The notes: generated by a model not told the origin, from the letters alone. A stretch of 64,000 nucleotides of DNA from Coleofasciculus sp. FACHB-1120 (GCF_014698845.1 NZ_JACJTV010000004.1:124001-188000), one strand, 5' to 3'; shown: positions 18,862-28,388, counted from the first letter of the stretch. Made by a program: numbers and translations.

Positions 18862-20031
18862 TTATGCGCCTAAAATCGTCTGCAAACCCTTCACGAATCG
18901 CCCAATCCCCTCGGCTGCAGTTTCTTTTTGCAGGGCACCATAGGCAACGCGCAGATAGCATCCATCTTCCATGCCAAAGGCGGTACCTGGAATGACAGCG
19001 ACGCCATGTTCGCGGATGAGTCGTTCTACCAAGTCCATCGCGGGCAATTTTGTATGAACTCTCAGCAGAAAATAAAAAGCACCATCTGCTGGGGGGATGG
19101 TGCATAAATATTGGATGCGATCGCATTCGTTGAGGACAATTTCTCGCACAGAGGCGATCGCTTCTAGCTTTTCTTTGCAGTAGCCTACTCCCGCTTGCAA
19201 TGCCCCCAAGGCGGCATACTGGGAAATAACTGGGGGACAAATCAAAATCGTATCCTGAATCTTCTTGACGGCGGTGAGTAGGGATTTTGGGATGACCATA
19301 TAGCCGATGCGCCAGGATGCGAAACCGTAAGCTTTAGACAGCGAGAAGAGGGAAATTGTATGGAGGTGGCTGTCTAGAATCGCTGCTGGGGAAAAATGCT
19401 GCACGCCGTTATAAGTGAAGTATTCATAGGCTTCATCGCTGATGTGATAGATGCCGCGATCGCGACAAATTTGATTCACTTCCTGCAATGCGGCTTCCGA
19501 ATACACGGCTCCTGTGGGATTATTGGGTGAAATTGTGACAACTGCCCGCGTTTTTTCGGTAATTGCTTGCCGAACCGCCTCCGGACGGAGTTGATAATTC
19601 TCATCCGTTGCGACCAGAACCGGACGACAACCCGCCATTGTAATTGCCATCTCTTGGTTGAAGTAATAAGGCGTTTGGAGAATAATCTCATCTCCGGGAT
19701 TCGCGATCGCTAACATCACATTCACGAACGCCATGTTACTGCCAGCAGTGACTACAATGCAGTTCTCAGCATTCATGTCAATTGCGTTCTCAAATTTTAA
19801 TTTTTGAGCGATCGCCTCCAGCAACGGCGAGATACCTTGCACGGGTTTGTACTTGTGATTCTCTGGATCTGCCAGGAAATCGGACAGTTGTGCGATCGCT
19901 TCTGGCGGCGGACTATAATAAGCAACGCCTTGTCCCAGAGAAATCGTTCCCGGACAGCTACGAATCAATTCCCCCACAACGGGAATAATTGGCGACTGCA
20001 CCACCTGTATTCGAGAAGATTCGGTAAGCAT
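18862..20031 (-). CDS. PLP-dependent aminotransferase, class I/II
   Basis: Fold type I aminotransferase of 389 residues. Motifs: SLGQGVAYYSPP, the PLP contact AGSNMAF, SPNNPTGAVYS with the Asn and Pro of the family, ISDEAYEYF with the Asp contacting PLP N1, and SLSKAYGFASWRIGY with the Schiff-base Lys. It resembles enzymes annotated as aspartate or kynurenine-type aminotransferases; substrate not decidable. A second class I/II aminotransferase lies at 37523-38689 and is only distantly similar. Confidence 0.92.
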   Translation of the reverse strand: MLTESSRIQVVQSPIIPVVGELIRSCPGTISLGQGVAYYSPPPEAIAQLSDFLADPENHKYKPVQGISPLLEAIAQKLKFENAIDMNAENCIVVTAGSNMAFVNVMLAIANPGDEIILQTPYYFNQEMAITMAGCRPVLVATDENYQLRPEAVRQAITEKTRAVVTISPNNPTGAVYSEAALQEVNQICRDRGIYHISDEAYEYFTYNGVQHFSPAAILDSHLHTISLFSLSKAYGFASWRIGYMVIPKSLLTAVKKIQDTILICPPVISQYAALGALQAGVGYCKEKLEAIASVREIVLNECDRIQYLCTIPPADGAFYFLLRVHTKLPAMDLVERLIREHGVAVIPGTAFGMEDGCYLRVAYGALQKETAAEGIGRFVKGLQTILGA

Positions 20032-20242
20032 ACAAAACTCATCATTCAGGGTTTATTGTGCATTTTTCATAATATTTAAAAATCGAAAATTACTTTTTTT
20101 TCGCCCTTTTTTCTATTGAGGCAGAGCGTTAGGGCGAGGTTTAGGGGAGAAAATTTCAATTGCACAAACTTAAATCCCCCGAACACAGTTTAAAAGCGAG
20201 AACCCAAAAAGTTTCGCAGAACGTCAATCACAAGCTTTCCAT

Positions 20243-21064
20243 TCATATCGTTTCCGGATGACTCAATTGAAATCCAGCAGCTTTTAGCTTGTAATTTGAC
20301 ACTCGCGCATTGTAAGGTCGAACACTTTTCTGGGATTCATCCCAAGAAACTTTGGGTAGATTATGTTGGTCGCACACTCGGTCAAGAAGTTCTCGATAGG
20401 TCAAATGTGCATCATCCACTAAATTGTAAATTCCTTGCAGTTGGTGCTTGCGGACAAACTCAATAGCCGCAACAATGTCATCCAAGTGAATCCAGTTTGT
20501 TGAGTCCTCGCCGTTTCCAGGGCGAGTTGTACCAACAACTCGACTGAATATTTTAGATAATTCACGACCTGACCCATGAATTCCGCCTAAACGGAGGATA
20601 CAAACGCTTAGATTTTCAGTGGAAGCTGATAGCAATACTTGCTCAGTATCGCAGAGAATTTGACCATTCTTGTTAGCAGGTGCAACGGGTGATTCTTCAT
20701 CCACCCATTCCCCATTTCTATCTCCGTAGACAGCATAACTTCCCGTATAGATTAGCTGTCGTACCGAAGGAGTTTGTTTCAAGGCTGTGACTAAGCTATG
20801 GGCAGTTTTTAAATAAGTTTCTTCGTAAACATCGGCATTTTTTGCTCCAATACTTAGCAGTACAGTATCCTGATTTTCCAGCACCGATTGTAGACCTGCC
20901 AAATCATCACCTTTTACCAGGAAGACTTGTTGGACAACTGCTTCTAATTCTGAAATTCGTTCGGAAGAAGTTGTGGTTGCGGTAACAGTAAATCCTAACT
21001 CTTGACGCCAATATTGGGCAATTGGCTTACCCACATAACCACAGCCAATGATTGCAACGTTCAT
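20243..21064 (-). CDS. NAD(P)-dependent epimerase/dehydratase-like SDR protein
   Basis: Extended short-chain dehydrogenase/reductase-like protein of 273 residues. It starts with the nucleotide-binding motif IIGCGYVGKPIA and contains LIYTGSYAVYG with the Tyr of the active site and TNWIHLDDIVAAI; the classical YxxxK lysine is not clear. It overlaps the upstream DUF1824 gene by four bases (21061-21064), indicating translational coupling. Substrate unknown. Confidence 0.88.
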   Translation of the reverse strand: MNVAIIGCGYVGKPIAQYWRQELGFTVTATTTSSERISELEAVVQQVFLVKGDDLAGLQSVLENQDTVLLSIGAKNADVYEETYLKTAHSLVTALKQTPSVRQLIYTGSYAVYGDRNGEWVDEESPVAPANKNGQILCDTEQVLLSASTENLSVCILRLGGIHGSGRELSKIFSRVVGTTRPGNGEDSTNWIHLDDIVAAIEFVRKHQLQGIYNLVDDAHLTYRELLDRVCDQHNLPKVSWDESQKSVRPYNARVSNYKLKAAGFQLSHPETI

Positions 21065-21489
21065 GAAGATTCCGATGTAAATAAATCTAGAGGCAAATGA
21101 CCATACATCTCGTTAATTCCGTCTTCACTCGCAGACTGGCAGGACACCAAAACTCCGCGATGTTCTCCTATGTACGGATTGAGATAACATAAGTTAGTCT
21201 GAGGGTTGAATTTAATATAAACAGAGCCATCAATCGTCGCTAAATCTTTATTGACTTCATAACCCAAAGCAGTTGCATAGGTTTTTAAAGCTTCAATCCC
21301 TTGCTCGGCTGTATCGGCACAAACCCCTAGTATTTGGTTATCAGAAAGCTCTGTTACCAAAAGTAGCGCTTGACGAATTGAATTTTTATCCGGTGTATCT
21401 TCACTGGAATCTATCTTCAAGCAGTCGAAAATTTTGAGAATTTTATGTGCTTCTTGAACGGTTAAGCTGGATGAATTCTGGACAGACAT
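21061..21489 (-). CDS. DUF1824 family protein
   Basis: A 142-residue soluble protein with the DUF1824 pattern, including IKFNPQTNLCYLNPYIGEHRGVLVSCQS and the ending NEMYGHLPLDLF. The family is largely cyanobacterial and of unknown function. Its stop overlaps the start of the SDR gene; the glutathione peroxidase gene lies 12 bases upstream, so the three probably form an operon. Confidence 0.9.
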   Translation of the reverse strand: MSVQNSSSLTVQEAHKILKIFDCLKIDSSEDTPDKNSIRQALLLVTELSDNQILGVCADTAEQGIEALKTYATALGYEVNKDLATIDGSVYIKFNPQTNLCYLNPYIGEHRGVLVSCQSASEDGINEMYGHLPLDLFTSESS

Positions 21490-21501
21490 AAATTCCTAGG
21501 C

Positions 21502-21987
21502 TTACTGGGCTAATTCCCGCTCAATCGCTGCAATCAATTCTGGTGAATCTGGCTTTATGCTGCTATTAAATCGAGCCACTACTTCACCTTGCTTACTGAT
21601 TAAGAATTTCTCAAAATTCCAAGAAACATTTCCCGTAGGCTGTACTGCACTGGTAAGCCGAGCATAAAGCGGGTGCTGTTCTTGACCTTTTGCATGAACT
21701 TTGTCAAACATCTCAAAGCTGACGCCATAGTTGGTCGTGCAGAAATTCATAATCTCTTCATTGCTACCGGGTTCTTGCGCTCCAAAGTCGTTGCAGGGGA
21801 ATCCTAGAACGCGCAATCCCCTATCCTGATACTTTTGGTTTAACTGCTCCAATCCTTTGTATTGAGGCGTGTAGCCGCACTGGGAAGCGACATTTACGAT
21901 TAAAAGTACGTTTCCGCCGTACTCGGAAAGTTGTTTATCTTCACCGTTGATAGTTTTTACGGCGATGTCAGAGACTTTGCTGCTCAT
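21502..21987 (-). CDS. Glutathione peroxidase family protein (Cys type)
   Basis: Thioredoxin-fold peroxidase of 161 residues. The peroxidatic Cys is in NVASQCGYTPQYKGL, the Gln in GFPCNDFGAQEPG and the Trp in NVSWNFEKFLI; the second Cys in GFPCND is the expected resolving site of thioredoxin-dependent members. Reduces lipid and other hydroperoxides, probably with thioredoxin. ATG at 21987 is eight bases after AGGAG; the frame also has GTG at 21996. Confidence 0.94.
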   Translation of the reverse strand: MSSKVSDIAVKTINGEDKQLSEYGGNVLLIVNVASQCGYTPQYKGLEQLNQKYQDRGLRVLGFPCNDFGAQEPGSNEEIMNFCTTNYGVSFEMFDKVHAKGQEQHPLYARLTSAVQPTGNVSWNFEKFLISKQGEVVARFNSSIKPDSPELIAAIERELAQ

Positions 21988-22028
21988 TAATTTCACTCCT
22001 ATACACCCTGATTTAGGTGCGTTTTCCC

Positions 22029-22784
22029 TTATCTGCGGTTAGTGATATTGGATTCTTCTTCGTTAGGGACGGGCGTTTTTTGAAGGGCTGGCTTGTAATA
22101 TTCTTGCCAAATTTCTAGGCTGAGGATACAGGTCATCAACCACACAATCCCTGCTGCATAGCCAGCGACGACATCTGTAGGCCAATGGACGCCGAGATAA
22201 AGGCGACTCAGACCAATACCCGTAACCAATAGCAGTGTCCCGGTAGCGATCGCGATGTGCCATCTACCCAACTGCTTGACCAGTAAATAGCCCAGTGCGC
22301 CGTAAACAACCATTGAAATCATCGCATGACCGCTGGGAAAGCTGTATTGACCCACATCAATCACCCGATCCCAAAGTGCCGGACGGGCGCGACCAAATAC
22401 CACCTTGAGTAAATAGTTTAAGCCAACCGCACCCACTCCAGCGATCGCAAGTGTTATAGCTTGCCCTCGCCGACCGCCTCGGTACAGCCAAATCCCGAAG
22501 CCCAAGCAAATGACCAGCAACACCGTAGGTTCTCCCACAAATGTGAATCCCAGCATTAGCCGATCGAGCAGCGGCGCGTGCAGGCTTCTGATAGCCACTA
22601 GAATTGCCGTGTCAATGGCTTGGGTTTCTTTGTCTAAAACTTCGTCAGCAATTTGGGCAAATCCCCACAGCCCCAGAGCAGCAACAAACAGACCCGCCGC
22701 TGGAATCGTAAATAACAAGGGCAATATGTGCGATCGCCACCACTGCGGCAACGCGGAGATAACTCGCTTGGCAATTTCGCGCAT
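22029..22784 (-). CDS. PAP2 family phosphatase
   Basis: Integral membrane phosphatase of 251 residues, about six helices. The three phosphatase motifs are present: KVVFGRARP, YSFPSGHAM and SRLYLGVHWPTDVVAG. It may act on undecaprenyl pyrophosphate or phosphatidic acid; sequence alone does not tell. A charged tail (residues 228-251) ends in NRR. It follows a small gene on the same strand by 20 bases. Confidence 0.93.
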   Translation of the reverse strand: MREIAKRVISALPQWWRSHILPLLFTIPAAGLFVAALGLWGFAQIADEVLDKETQAIDTAILVAIRSLHAPLLDRLMLGFTFVGEPTVLLVICLGFGIWLYRGGRRGQAITLAIAGVGAVGLNYLLKVVFGRARPALWDRVIDVGQYSFPSGHAMISMVVYGALGYLLVKQLGRWHIAIATGTLLLVTGIGLSRLYLGVHWPTDVVAGYAAGIVWLMTCILSLEIWQEYYKPALQKTPVPNEEESNITNRR

Positions 22785-22804
22785 GATTTGGCGGTTCTAA
22801 TTTG

Positions 22805-23035
22805 CTAGAGGCTAGCCCAAGCTTGGGCAACGATGTCGCTAAGCCAGTGTCTTTGTGCCTGATCCAGCAGACTATCTTCTTCTAGCACTTGGGCGGTTAA
22901 TTCGTCTAAAGACTGCCCCTCTTGACGGGCAATTTGAACGACTCCAGCGATCGCTGCCGCAACTAATTCTTCATCAACGGGCTTTTGCCGTAGGGCAACA
23001 ATTTCTTGGGGACTGGCTGGGATGGGATAATTCAT
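22805..23035 (-). CDS. Small helical protein, function unknown
   Basis: A 76-residue acidic protein, mostly helical, beginning MNYPIPASPQEIVALRQKPV and ending in a Trp-rich helix (RHWLSDIVAQAWASL). No domain is recognised. An in-frame ATG four codons upstream (23047) is an alternative start. It precedes the PAP2 gene by 20 bases and may be co-transcribed. Confidence 0.65.
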   Translation of the reverse strand: MNYPIPASPQEIVALRQKPVDEELVAAAIAGVVQIARQEGQSLDELTAQVLEEDSLLDQAQRHWLSDIVAQAWASL

Positions 23036-23249
23036 GGCGTAGGTCATAGTCTATGGGCGGGTTTAAAGGATTCATCGCTCAGGGCTTTCGTCGTGAGCGG
23101 TTCCCCGCCCGTCCAACAGTTGCACCCCTGTACATTAAGAAAATGAGAATTGTGTAAAGTTTTTTAATCAATTCTAAGCAATTCGTATCCGGAAGTTTAG
23201 CGTACTTTGACCCCGGTTCACTCTGTCTTTCTCAGGAATAGGTTCCCTA

Positions 23250-25421
23250 ATGCAGATCGCCAATATGAGAGAAATACTTTACTTAGAAGTTCCTACCCCG
23301 GATATAGTCGCCGTCCGCACCTGGTTGCAACAGGAGTACAATCCAGCAGCAGGGGAGAAACTGCTCACGCCCGACGGTATCAGGCTGCAATTTTCCGATC
23401 CTGGGAGCCTTAGGAAAACGGATACAGCCCGAAATCCCGCGATTCCGCAACCCGAACTCTCCATTTTTCTTTGGTCGGTGCAGCGAACCACGTATCTGAA
23501 GGTCTTCCGTTGGACACAGAAGGCTGTCCCCGGTGAAAGAGAAATCCTGAAACAACTTACTACCAATCTGAGAAGCCGGTTTGCCCAACAATATCCAGAA
23601 CCACCGGCGATTGATTTGTCAAAGCAGTCTATTTTTGAAGCTTTGGCTCACGATTACCCGGAAACAGTCCGCTTCTTTCAAAAAATGCCGAACGGGGAAT
23701 ATGACCTGAATCGTGTCTATTGGTGGGAGAAACGTTGGCGCGAGAGCGTTCGCAATCCGAAGCAGCCAGCACAGGTTATCTTCCGAGGAGACGGGGACAG
23801 GGGGAATAAAAAGGGAGATGAAGCCTTTACTGATTCCTCAGTCCTCCCCCCTCAGTCCTCTTCCTACGACCTGATTTATGTAGGTGGTGCCTTGGGCGTC
23901 ATCCACGCTGCTGTCATGGCTCAACTCGGCTACCGGGTTCTATTGCTGGAACGGCTACCTTTCGGGCGGATGAACCGGGAGTGGAATATTTCCCGCGATG
24001 AATTTCAAAGCTTGATTGATTTAGGCTTATTTACTCCGGGGGAGTTTGAAAGCCTGATTGCAGCCGAATATGTAGACGGATTTCACAAATTCTTCGATGC
24101 CAATAATCCACCCAAGCTAAAAGCACAGGTATTGCATACCCCAACGGTGCTGAATGTGGGATTGGACGCCGAGAAACTACTGCGTCTGTGTGGGGAAAAA
24201 CTCACCAAAGCGGGCGGGGAAATTTGGGATGAGACGGAGTTTATCCGGGCGGATATTGAGCGATCGCAAGTTACTGTGCAAGCGAAACATCTGCCCAGCC
24301 AAGCTCAACGCCAAGCCAGCGGACGTCTGCTGGTAGATGCGATGGGAACCGCTTCGCCGATTGCATGGCAGTTGAATGGAGGCCGCACTTTTGATAGTGT
24401 TTGCCCAACCGTCGGAGCTGTGGTTGCTAGCGGGTTTGAGCCGGGAGTATGGGATTCCAAATACGGGGATGTACTGAACAGTCACGGCGATATTTCGCGG
24501 GGACGCCAGCTGATTTGGGAGTTATTCCCGGCTGAAGGTGAGGAAGTTACCTTCTACTTGTTCCACTATCATCAGGTGCATCCTGAGAATCCCGGCTCAT
24601 TATTAGAAATGTATGAAGATTTTTTCAACATTTTGCCAGAGTATCGCCGCTGCGATATGGAGAAGCTGGTGTGGAAAAAGCCGACATTTGGGTATATTCC
24701 GGGTCACTTTAGTGTTGGAAGTGGCGATCGCACGGTCGCCTTCGATCGACTGATTGGCATTGGCGATGCTGCCTCTCTCCAATCTCCCCTCGTCTTTACC
24801 GGCTTCGGTTCCCTGGTTCGCAATCTCTCCCGTTTAACCAACCTTCTCGATACCGCTCTCAAACATGACTTGCTCCAAGCCCGCCATTTAAACCAGATTC
24901 GCGCTTATCAAAGTAACGTCTCCGTTACCTGGCTATTTTCTAAAGGCATGATGGTTCCCACCGGCACCTATTTACCGCCGCAGCGAATTAACTCGATGCT
25001 GAATACCTTTTTTGGGCTTTTGGCGACAGAACCCCCAGAGGTGGCAGACACGTTTATTAAAGACCGAGTGAATTGGCTAACCTTCAATCGGCTGGCGCTA
25101 AAAGCCGCTTGGATCAATCCAGCTTTACTGTTATGGATTTGGGAACTCGCTGGTGCGAAGGATATCCTGCGCTGGTTGGGCAGCTATTTCAGCTTTACAC
25201 GCTATGCCCTTGTTGTTTGGTTGCTGGGAGGTTGGTTTCCGAGCGCTATCCGGCGTCTACAACCCTCGCTAGAAAAACGCTATCCCGCTTTGTGGTTGTG
25301 GCTGCTGACTCAAAGCTATGCCCTCACTGCTGGGATGCGGCGTCCTCAAAAGAACCGTCAACTTTCCCCACGGGAAGGGCAGAGGCAAAAGCCATCGGAG
25401 AGGGTCGCGATTAAAAATTAA
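23250..25421 (+). CDS. cruA: Lycopene cyclase CruA/CruP-type flavoprotein
   Basis: FAD-dependent protein of 723 residues in the CruA/CruP lycopene cyclase family, which closes the beta rings of carotenoids in cyanobacteria and green sulfur bacteria. After an N-terminal domain (1-170) comes the Rossmann motif LIYVGGALGVIHAAVMAQLGYRV, then LLERLPFGRMNREWNISRDE and GDAASLQSPLVFTGFGSL near residue 510, and hydrophobic C-terminal helices. The length favours CruA over CruP, but this is not proven. Between domains (about residues 175-205) sits a low-complexity linker that looks like a repeat insertion. The stop lies inside the left arm of a 29-bp inverted repeat. Confidence 0.75.
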   Translation: MQIANMREILYLEVPTPDIVAVRTWLQQEYNPAAGEKLLTPDGIRLQFSDPGSLRKTDTARNPAIPQPELSIFLWSVQRTTYLKVFRWTQKAVPGEREILKQLTTNLRSRFAQQYPEPPAIDLSKQSIFEALAHDYPETVRFFQKMPNGEYDLNRVYWWEKRWRESVRNPKQPAQVIFRGDGDRGNKKGDEAFTDSSVLPPQSSSYDLIYVGGALGVIHAAVMAQLGYRVLLLERLPFGRMNREWNISRDEFQSLIDLGLFTPGEFESLIAAEYVDGFHKFFDANNPPKLKAQVLHTPTVLNVGLDAEKLLRLCGEKLTKAGGEIWDETEFIRADIERSQVTVQAKHLPSQAQRQASGRLLVDAMGTASPIAWQLNGGRTFDSVCPTVGAVVASGFEPGVWDSKYGDVLNSHGDISRGRQLIWELFPAEGEEVTFYLFHYHQVHPENPGSLLEMYEDFFNILPEYRRCDMEKLVWKKPTFGYIPGHFSVGSGDRTVAFDRLIGIGDAASLQSPLVFTGFGSLVRNLSRLTNLLDTALKHDLLQARHLNQIRAYQSNVSVTWLFSKGMMVPTGTYLPPQRINSMLNTFFGLLATEPPEVADTFIKDRVNWLTFNRLALKAAWINPALLLWIWELAGAKDILRWLGSYFSFTRYALVVWLLGGWFPSAIRRLQPSLEKRYPALWLWLLTQSYALTAGMRRPQKNRQLSPREGQRQKPSERVAIKN

Positions 25422-25480
25422 AAATTAAAAAAGCAAAATTTAAAAGAACAATTTTAAATTTTGCTTTTTTAATTTTTAAT
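25417..25480. terminator. Perfect 29-bp inverted repeat, bidirectional terminator
   Basis: Left arm 25417-25445 and right arm 25452-25480 are exact reverse complements, with a six-base loop GAACAA. The arms are AT-rich, so both strands end in T-rich tails. It lies between two convergent genes and contains the stop codon of the CruA-like gene (25419-25421), while the coiled-coil gene stops three bases beyond its right end. Confidence 0.85.
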
Positions 25481-25482
25481 GT

Positions 25483-27021
25483 CTATGCGCCAGTTTTTCT
25501 GGGAAACGTTGGCAATTCTATCGCCGCCAACGATTTCCGCCCTTTGGGGGGACGTGTCGGATAAAGCAGGGGTGAGGGCCAGTTGGGTTGGGAGAGGATG
25601 GGGTCAGGGCGCTGGGCTGGCACAGCAGCCGGAAATTCTCTCCGGGATACCGTTTCCGTTTCTTCCTCAGCAGTGACTCCAGCATCTTCTGATGAGACTT
25701 CTGGTTCAGAAGGCTCAAAGATGAACGAGGATGAAGAAGTTAATTCGACCTCTTCTGGAAAATACCTCGTGCCCGGTTCATCGTTCTCATCTGGATCGAA
25801 ACTGACAGCCAGCAGCAGCTCTTCCAATTCGTTCTCAATTGCGATATTTTCCTGGGCAGAAGCGATCGCTAATTCATCGCTGAAATCTTCATTGCCAGAA
25901 ATTTCCAGCTCAGAGGGCATCAGAAAATCATCCATAAGTGGATCGGAGTCTGAGTCTAGCATTCCCCATTGCCATATCTCCTCTTCATCGGTGGCTCCAA
26001 GGCTCTCAGAGGCAGGTATTTCTTCTAAAGGCTCCCATTCCGTCGAAACGAAGGAGGTAGCGTCTGTAATCGGTGAATAAGCCGGAGGCGGTACTGAAAT
26101 CTCCCAATTTTCCTCACTCTGGGCGGGTTCTTCTTGGAATGCTGATTGTGCTGACCAAGGTTGAATCGGCGGCGCTTTGGGGAGGAGGGATTGGGAATCG
26201 TGGGCGCTTTTGAGATGGCGGCGCGCCCAGGTAGGAGAAGGTCTGGTATCTGAATTGATTTCAGTAGGGGGAGGCATTTCCAGACACTTTTCTAACGCCG
26301 ACTTGAATTGCAGGGTTTGGCGCTGCTGGCGTTGCAACCGGGTGCGGAGTTCGCGGATTGTATTTTCGCTTTGCAACAGTGCGTGAGATTGTTCGTTATA
26401 GCGTTGCTGGGTGAAGGCACATTCCCGTTCTAGCTGGGCGATGCGTTCTTGGCTGTTTTCCAGCTGTTCTGTGACGGTTTCAATTAAGATTTGTTGGCGC
26501 TGGGCAGCTTGATGAGACGATTCTAGTTCTCGGAACATCCGGGTGACTTGTTCTTGCGTCCCGTTGAGTTCTTGGGTTGTAGAGGTGAGGATATTTTCTT
26601 GAGCTTGCGATCGCTGTCTTTGCAATTGCAACGCCTCCTGACAATCCCCCAGTGCCTTCTCTAAGTGATTCACTCGGCTGACTAAGTCCCGATTGCGCTG
26701 ACGCAACTCAGCCATCAGTGGAAACAAATTTCCCGCCTCTACAGACGATGACTGCGGCTCAGACTTTTCCCGATGCACCCTATCCCCATCATCAGTTGTC
26801 TTTGCGGCACCCACCTCATCGTCCACTAGCGCGGGTGGGCGATGAACTAAGCTGACGACTTCTATTACTTCCAGGATCTCGTCCTGTGCGGGTGCTGTCT
26901 CCTGTACAAGATGAAGGTTAGAATCTGTTTCATCCTTTACAGGATCGTCTATGGGAGGATCGGTTGATTCGGGGAAGGACTGGGACTGGTTAGCTTCTTG
27001 GGGGGTGTCAGCTTCACTCAT
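25483..27021 (-). CDS. Long coiled-coil protein, function unknown
   Basis: A 512-residue soluble protein. Residues 1-100 are acidic and Pro/Glu-rich, about 100-245 form an extended coiled coil (MAELRQRNRDLVSRVNHLEKAL and following heptads), and the rest is a disordered acidic region with many Ser/Glu/Pro. The last 30 residues are basic (RPPKGRKSLAAIELPTFPRK). No domain is recognised. It could be a structural or septum-associated protein, but nothing in the context supports a particular role. Confidence 0.75.
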   Translation of the reverse strand: MSEADTPQEANQSQSFPESTDPPIDDPVKDETDSNLHLVQETAPAQDEILEVIEVVSLVHRPPALVDDEVGAAKTTDDGDRVHREKSEPQSSSVEAGNLFPLMAELRQRNRDLVSRVNHLEKALGDCQEALQLQRQRSQAQENILTSTTQELNGTQEQVTRMFRELESSHQAAQRQQILIETVTEQLENSQERIAQLERECAFTQQRYNEQSHALLQSENTIRELRTRLQRQQRQTLQFKSALEKCLEMPPPTEINSDTRPSPTWARRHLKSAHDSQSLLPKAPPIQPWSAQSAFQEEPAQSEENWEISVPPPAYSPITDATSFVSTEWEPLEEIPASESLGATDEEEIWQWGMLDSDSDPLMDDFLMPSELEISGNEDFSDELAIASAQENIAIENELEELLLAVSFDPDENDEPGTRYFPEEVELTSSSSFIFEPSEPEVSSEDAGVTAEEETETVSRREFPAAVPAQRPDPILSQPNWPSPLLYPTRPPKGRKSLAAIELPTFPRKTGA

Positions 27022-27158
27022 TGCTCTGATTTAAGAGAAGGTCATGGGTGCTTGAAATGGACTGGCTGTCGCTCGATCAATTCACAGCTTTAGAAAGCGC
27101 CTAGATTGCAATAATTCTAATTAAGATTATTCCACGACGCTCTCGGAGTCACTCTACC

Positions 27159-27350
27159 ATTTTCAAATTTCGCATCGACGAGGAAATCGAACTCAAATTG
27201 CTTGAGATGCAACGTCTAGAAGAAGTTTATGCCTTGGTTGATTCTTGCCGCACCTCCCTTCGGGAATGGCTTCTTTCATCGAAAAGTCCTGAAGATACCA
27301 AGATTTTTCATTTAGGGTGTTGTGTCCCGACAGAGCTATTCTGGCGCTAA
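27159..27350 (+). pseudogene. Truncated GNAT (RimL-type) acetyltransferase relic
   Basis: In frame from 27159 the DNA reads IFKFRIDEEIELKLLEMQ, then LVDSCRTSLREWL and SPEDTKIF, the N-terminal third of RimJ/RimL-type N-acetyltransferases (about 180 residues in full). After 63 codons the frame stops at 27348-27350, and the acetyl-CoA site is missing. The expected start codon is ATT instead of ATG, although GGAG lies about a dozen bases upstream. The last 15 bases overlap the 3' end of csaB. It is a gene remnant. Confidence 0.7.
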
Positions 27351-28388
27351 AGCGTCATTCAACAAATCCCGATGCATCAGTGCCCGATCAACTAAGGACT
27401 GTATTTGATGGGGTGACAGGGGGTCGCCGTTGACGTAGTGTTCTAACCAAGTTTGACTAATCAAGTTGGGGTCGTCAGGCAATTGAGTTAAGTCCCACCC
27501 CGGCAGATTGAGTTCTTCCATCAGCAAGCTAACTTTGGGGTCGTAGCTGAGGGCGAAACAGCGACATTCTTGTGCTGCCGCCATAATTAAGCTGTGGTAG
27601 CGCATCCCGATTGCCATTTCGACGCCCTGGAATAATCCTTTCAATTCTCTAGGGTCATTGAGAGAAAAGATATGGCTGGCACCTGGTAATTGCGGTTGAA
27701 TAGACTGAGCGATCGCTAGATCCTGACTTGCTTGAAATGGCACCAGTAAAATGCAGGTCTGAGTGGCTTTTTGAAAGTCAATCAAGGCGTGAGTTAAGTT
27801 GGCAAGTCGCGCGGGAGTCAGTTGGGGATGCGATCGCAAGGTGACGGCGACTCTCGGTGCCGGTAAATCCCATAGTCCCTTTACTGGCTTCGCGTCTAAC
27901 GCCCAAACCGGGTCTGGGGCTTGGATATAGGGGATTTTCCAATTCATCAGCAGGGCAGCAGAGGCGCGATCGCGCACGCTGACGGCTTGGCAACCTGCGA
28001 TCGCTTTTCGCGCAATCCAGCGAGTCAAATTGCGGTTCAAGGGGCCAATTCCCTGCGCCCAGGCAATGGTTTTCAATCCCCGCTTCTGGGCTAATCCCAT
28101 CAATCCCCCGTAGTAGAGGGGACTTAGGGCACTGGTAGCATCTTGTATCAGACTCCCGCCCCCCCAGATGAAAACATCCGATTTGCGGAGTGCTTGCTGC
28201 ACTGGTAAGAAAGCCTTGCGCGAACAACTTTCTACGCCATAGCGATCGCGCGTCTTTTTGGGATTCCCAGAAAGCACAATCGGCGTCACATCAGCTGGTA
28301 ACATTTGCAGCAACGATGCCAGCAATGCTTCATCGCCTGCATTGCCCTGCCCATAATATCCACACAAAACCGCTCGAATCTGTCCCAT
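27336..28388 (-). CDS. csaB: Polysaccharide pyruvyl transferase CsaB
   Basis: Transfers pyruvate from PEP to a cell-wall or exopolysaccharide sugar, making the ketal bound by SLH domains. The 350 residues show the family start LCGYYGQGNAGDEALLASL, IWGGGSLIQDATS, AQGIGPLNRN, and GMRYHSLIMAA near residue 270. ATG at 28388 follows a TTG at 28394. It is probably needed for S-layer or envelope anchoring; no SLH gene is in the window. Confidence 0.92.
   Translation of the reverse strand: MGQIRAVLCGYYGQGNAGDEALLASLLQMLPADVTPIVLSGNPKKTRDRYGVESCSRKAFLPVQQALRKSDVFIWGGGSLIQDATSALSPLYYGGLMGLAQKRGLKTIAWAQGIGPLNRNLTRWIARKAIAGCQAVSVRDRASAALLMNWKIPYIQAPDPVWALDAKPVKGLWDLPAPRVAVTLRSHPQLTPARLANLTHALIDFQKATQTCILLVPFQASQDLAIAQSIQPQLPGASHIFSLNDPRELKGLFQGVEMAIGMRYHSLIMAAAQECRCFALSYDPKVSLLMEELNLPGWDLTQLPDDPNLISQTWLEHYVNGDPLSPHQIQSLVDRALMHRDLLNDALAPE

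Noticed and set aside
25583-26080. 165-codon plus-strand frame
   Set aside because: Ser-rich shadow of the coiled-coil gene on the other strand.
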